Origin: Elusimicrobiota bacterium
GTDB lineage: Bacteria; Elusimicrobiota; Elusimicrobia; UBA1565; JACRDR01
NCBI GenBank assembly: GCA_016212845.1
Contig: JACRDR010000023.1
Location: 1 to 5,648 of the forward strand
DNA length: 5,648 nt
Direction of reading: 5' to 3'
Both the position numbers and the translations under genes were made by a program. How positions within the stretch are numbered: the stretch's first letter is position 1; each line of letters begins with the position of its first letter. The notes under the pieces are model-generated. The model was given only the letters and a program-made list of their open reading frames with translations. It was not told where the DNA came from and made no database searches. Shown here in pieces: positions 5,144-5,648 of the stretch.

Positions 5144-5648
5144 GGCTGCTGGTCGCGCTCGCGCTCGCGACCGGGGCGGCGGAGTCTTCGCCGCGGATCT
5201 CGGACTCGATCGTCCAGATCGGCGTCGTCCCGAAGGCCTCGGCGCTCACGTTCCGGCTGCACGGGCTTTTCCAGGTCGTCGACCAGAAAACCGGCGAATC
5301 GCACGACCTCGACTCGAGCCAGGTGTACGACGTCGAAGCGGGGCGGGGCGCGCTGCACTTCGGCCCCTTCCTCTTCCTCGGGCAGGTCCGCCTGATCCCC
5401 AAGTCGGCGGACGATTTCCTCGAGATCGGGGCCAGCCGCTACCACGGCAGCCTGCTGGTGAAGCCGAACAAGGACGCCACGATGACCGTCGTGCAGGAGA
5501 CCGGCATCGAGGAGTACCTCTACGGCGTGCTGCCGAAAGAAATGGGCGCCGAGTGGCCCGCGGAGGCGCTCAAGGCCCAGGCGGTCGTCGCGCGCACGTT
5601 CGCGCTCAACAACCTCGGCAAGTTCGGCAGCGCCGGCTTCGACCTCTC
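5140..5648 (+). CDS. SpoIID/LytB domain protein (N-terminal 169 residues, truncated by window edge)
   Basis: ATG at 5140 overlaps the ruvB TGA (ATGA), and the frame stays open to the window end. Residues 1-14 (MRLLVALALATGAA) form a short signal peptide, so the protein should act outside the inner membrane. Residues about 20-118 form the usual beta-rich lead-in (VRLIP, YHGSLLV). The family signature then appears at 123-156: IEEYLYGVLPKEM, WPAEALKAQAVVARTFAL. E134 in PKEM is the probable counterpart of the catalytic glutamate of SpoIID, a lytic transglycosylase that cuts peptidoglycan stripped of stem peptides. SpoIID-domain proteins also occur in many non-sporulating bacteria, where they are taken as cell-wall enzymes, so this is no evidence of sporulation. 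There is no strong Shine-Dalgarno (GGCGGG at best), and translation is probably coupled to ruvB. The C-terminal part is not visible. Confidence 0.92.
   Translation, partial: MRLLVALALATGAAESSPRISDSIVQIGVVPKASALTFRLHGLFQVVDQKTGESHDLDSSQVYDVEAGRGALHFGPFLFLGQVRLIPKSADDFLEIGASRYHGSLLVKPNKDATMTVVQETGIEEYLYGVLPKEMGAEWPAEALKAQAVVARTFALNNLGKFGSAGFDL

Overview
The window is a chromosomal piece of a high-GC bacterium (GC looks like roughly two thirds by eye, with strong G/C third-position bias; not computed). It carries core housekeeping genes and no phage, transposon or plasmid signature. The secreted or envelope proteins fit a cell with an elaborate envelope. A SpoIID-type protein directly downstream of ruvB, and a RuvA that departs from the usual consensus, suggest a deep-branching phylum such as Elusimicrobiota. 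That placement is from memory of family sequences and was not tested.

Layout: (1) Positions 1-1452, minus strand: the N-terminal 484 residues of a large exported protein of an uncharacterised family, reaching its first internal membrane segment at the window edge. (2) Positions 1453-1522: a 70-bp divergent intergenic stretch with a 16-bp palindrome and a likely -10 box for the tRNA. (3) Positions 1523-1594: tRNA-Arg(TCG), without encoded CCA. (4) Positions 1603-2193: a short Fe(II)/2-oxoglutarate (PhyH-like) dioxygenase gene that starts only 8 nt after the tRNA. (5) Positions 2221 to the right edge: a tight plus-strand operon, yebC - ruvC - ruvA - ruvB - spoIID-like. Its junctions are a 3-nt gap, a 4-nt ATGA overlap, a 1-nt overlap and another 4-nt ATGA overlap.

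How the genes work together: RuvA binds the Holliday junction, RuvB hexamers drive branch migration, and RuvC cuts the junction. The three are translationally coupled behind yebC, a classic neighbour of ruvC. The last gene encodes a SpoIID/LytB-type wall enzyme and is tied to ruvB by an overlapping stop/start.

The most interesting signals are in the Ruv proteins. RuvA has lost the acidic pin residues (Gly-Gly in place of Glu-Asp), and its second helix-hairpin-helix is unusual. RuvB has Ser in place of the first Walker A glycine and an altered RuvA-contacting beta-hairpin, while RuvC keeps every catalytic residue. Other points of interest are the near-leaderless dioxygenase gene behind the tRNA, the palindrome in the divergent promoter region, and a hairpin that could cover the yebC ribosome binding site. 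Nothing here clearly forms a new multi-gene system.
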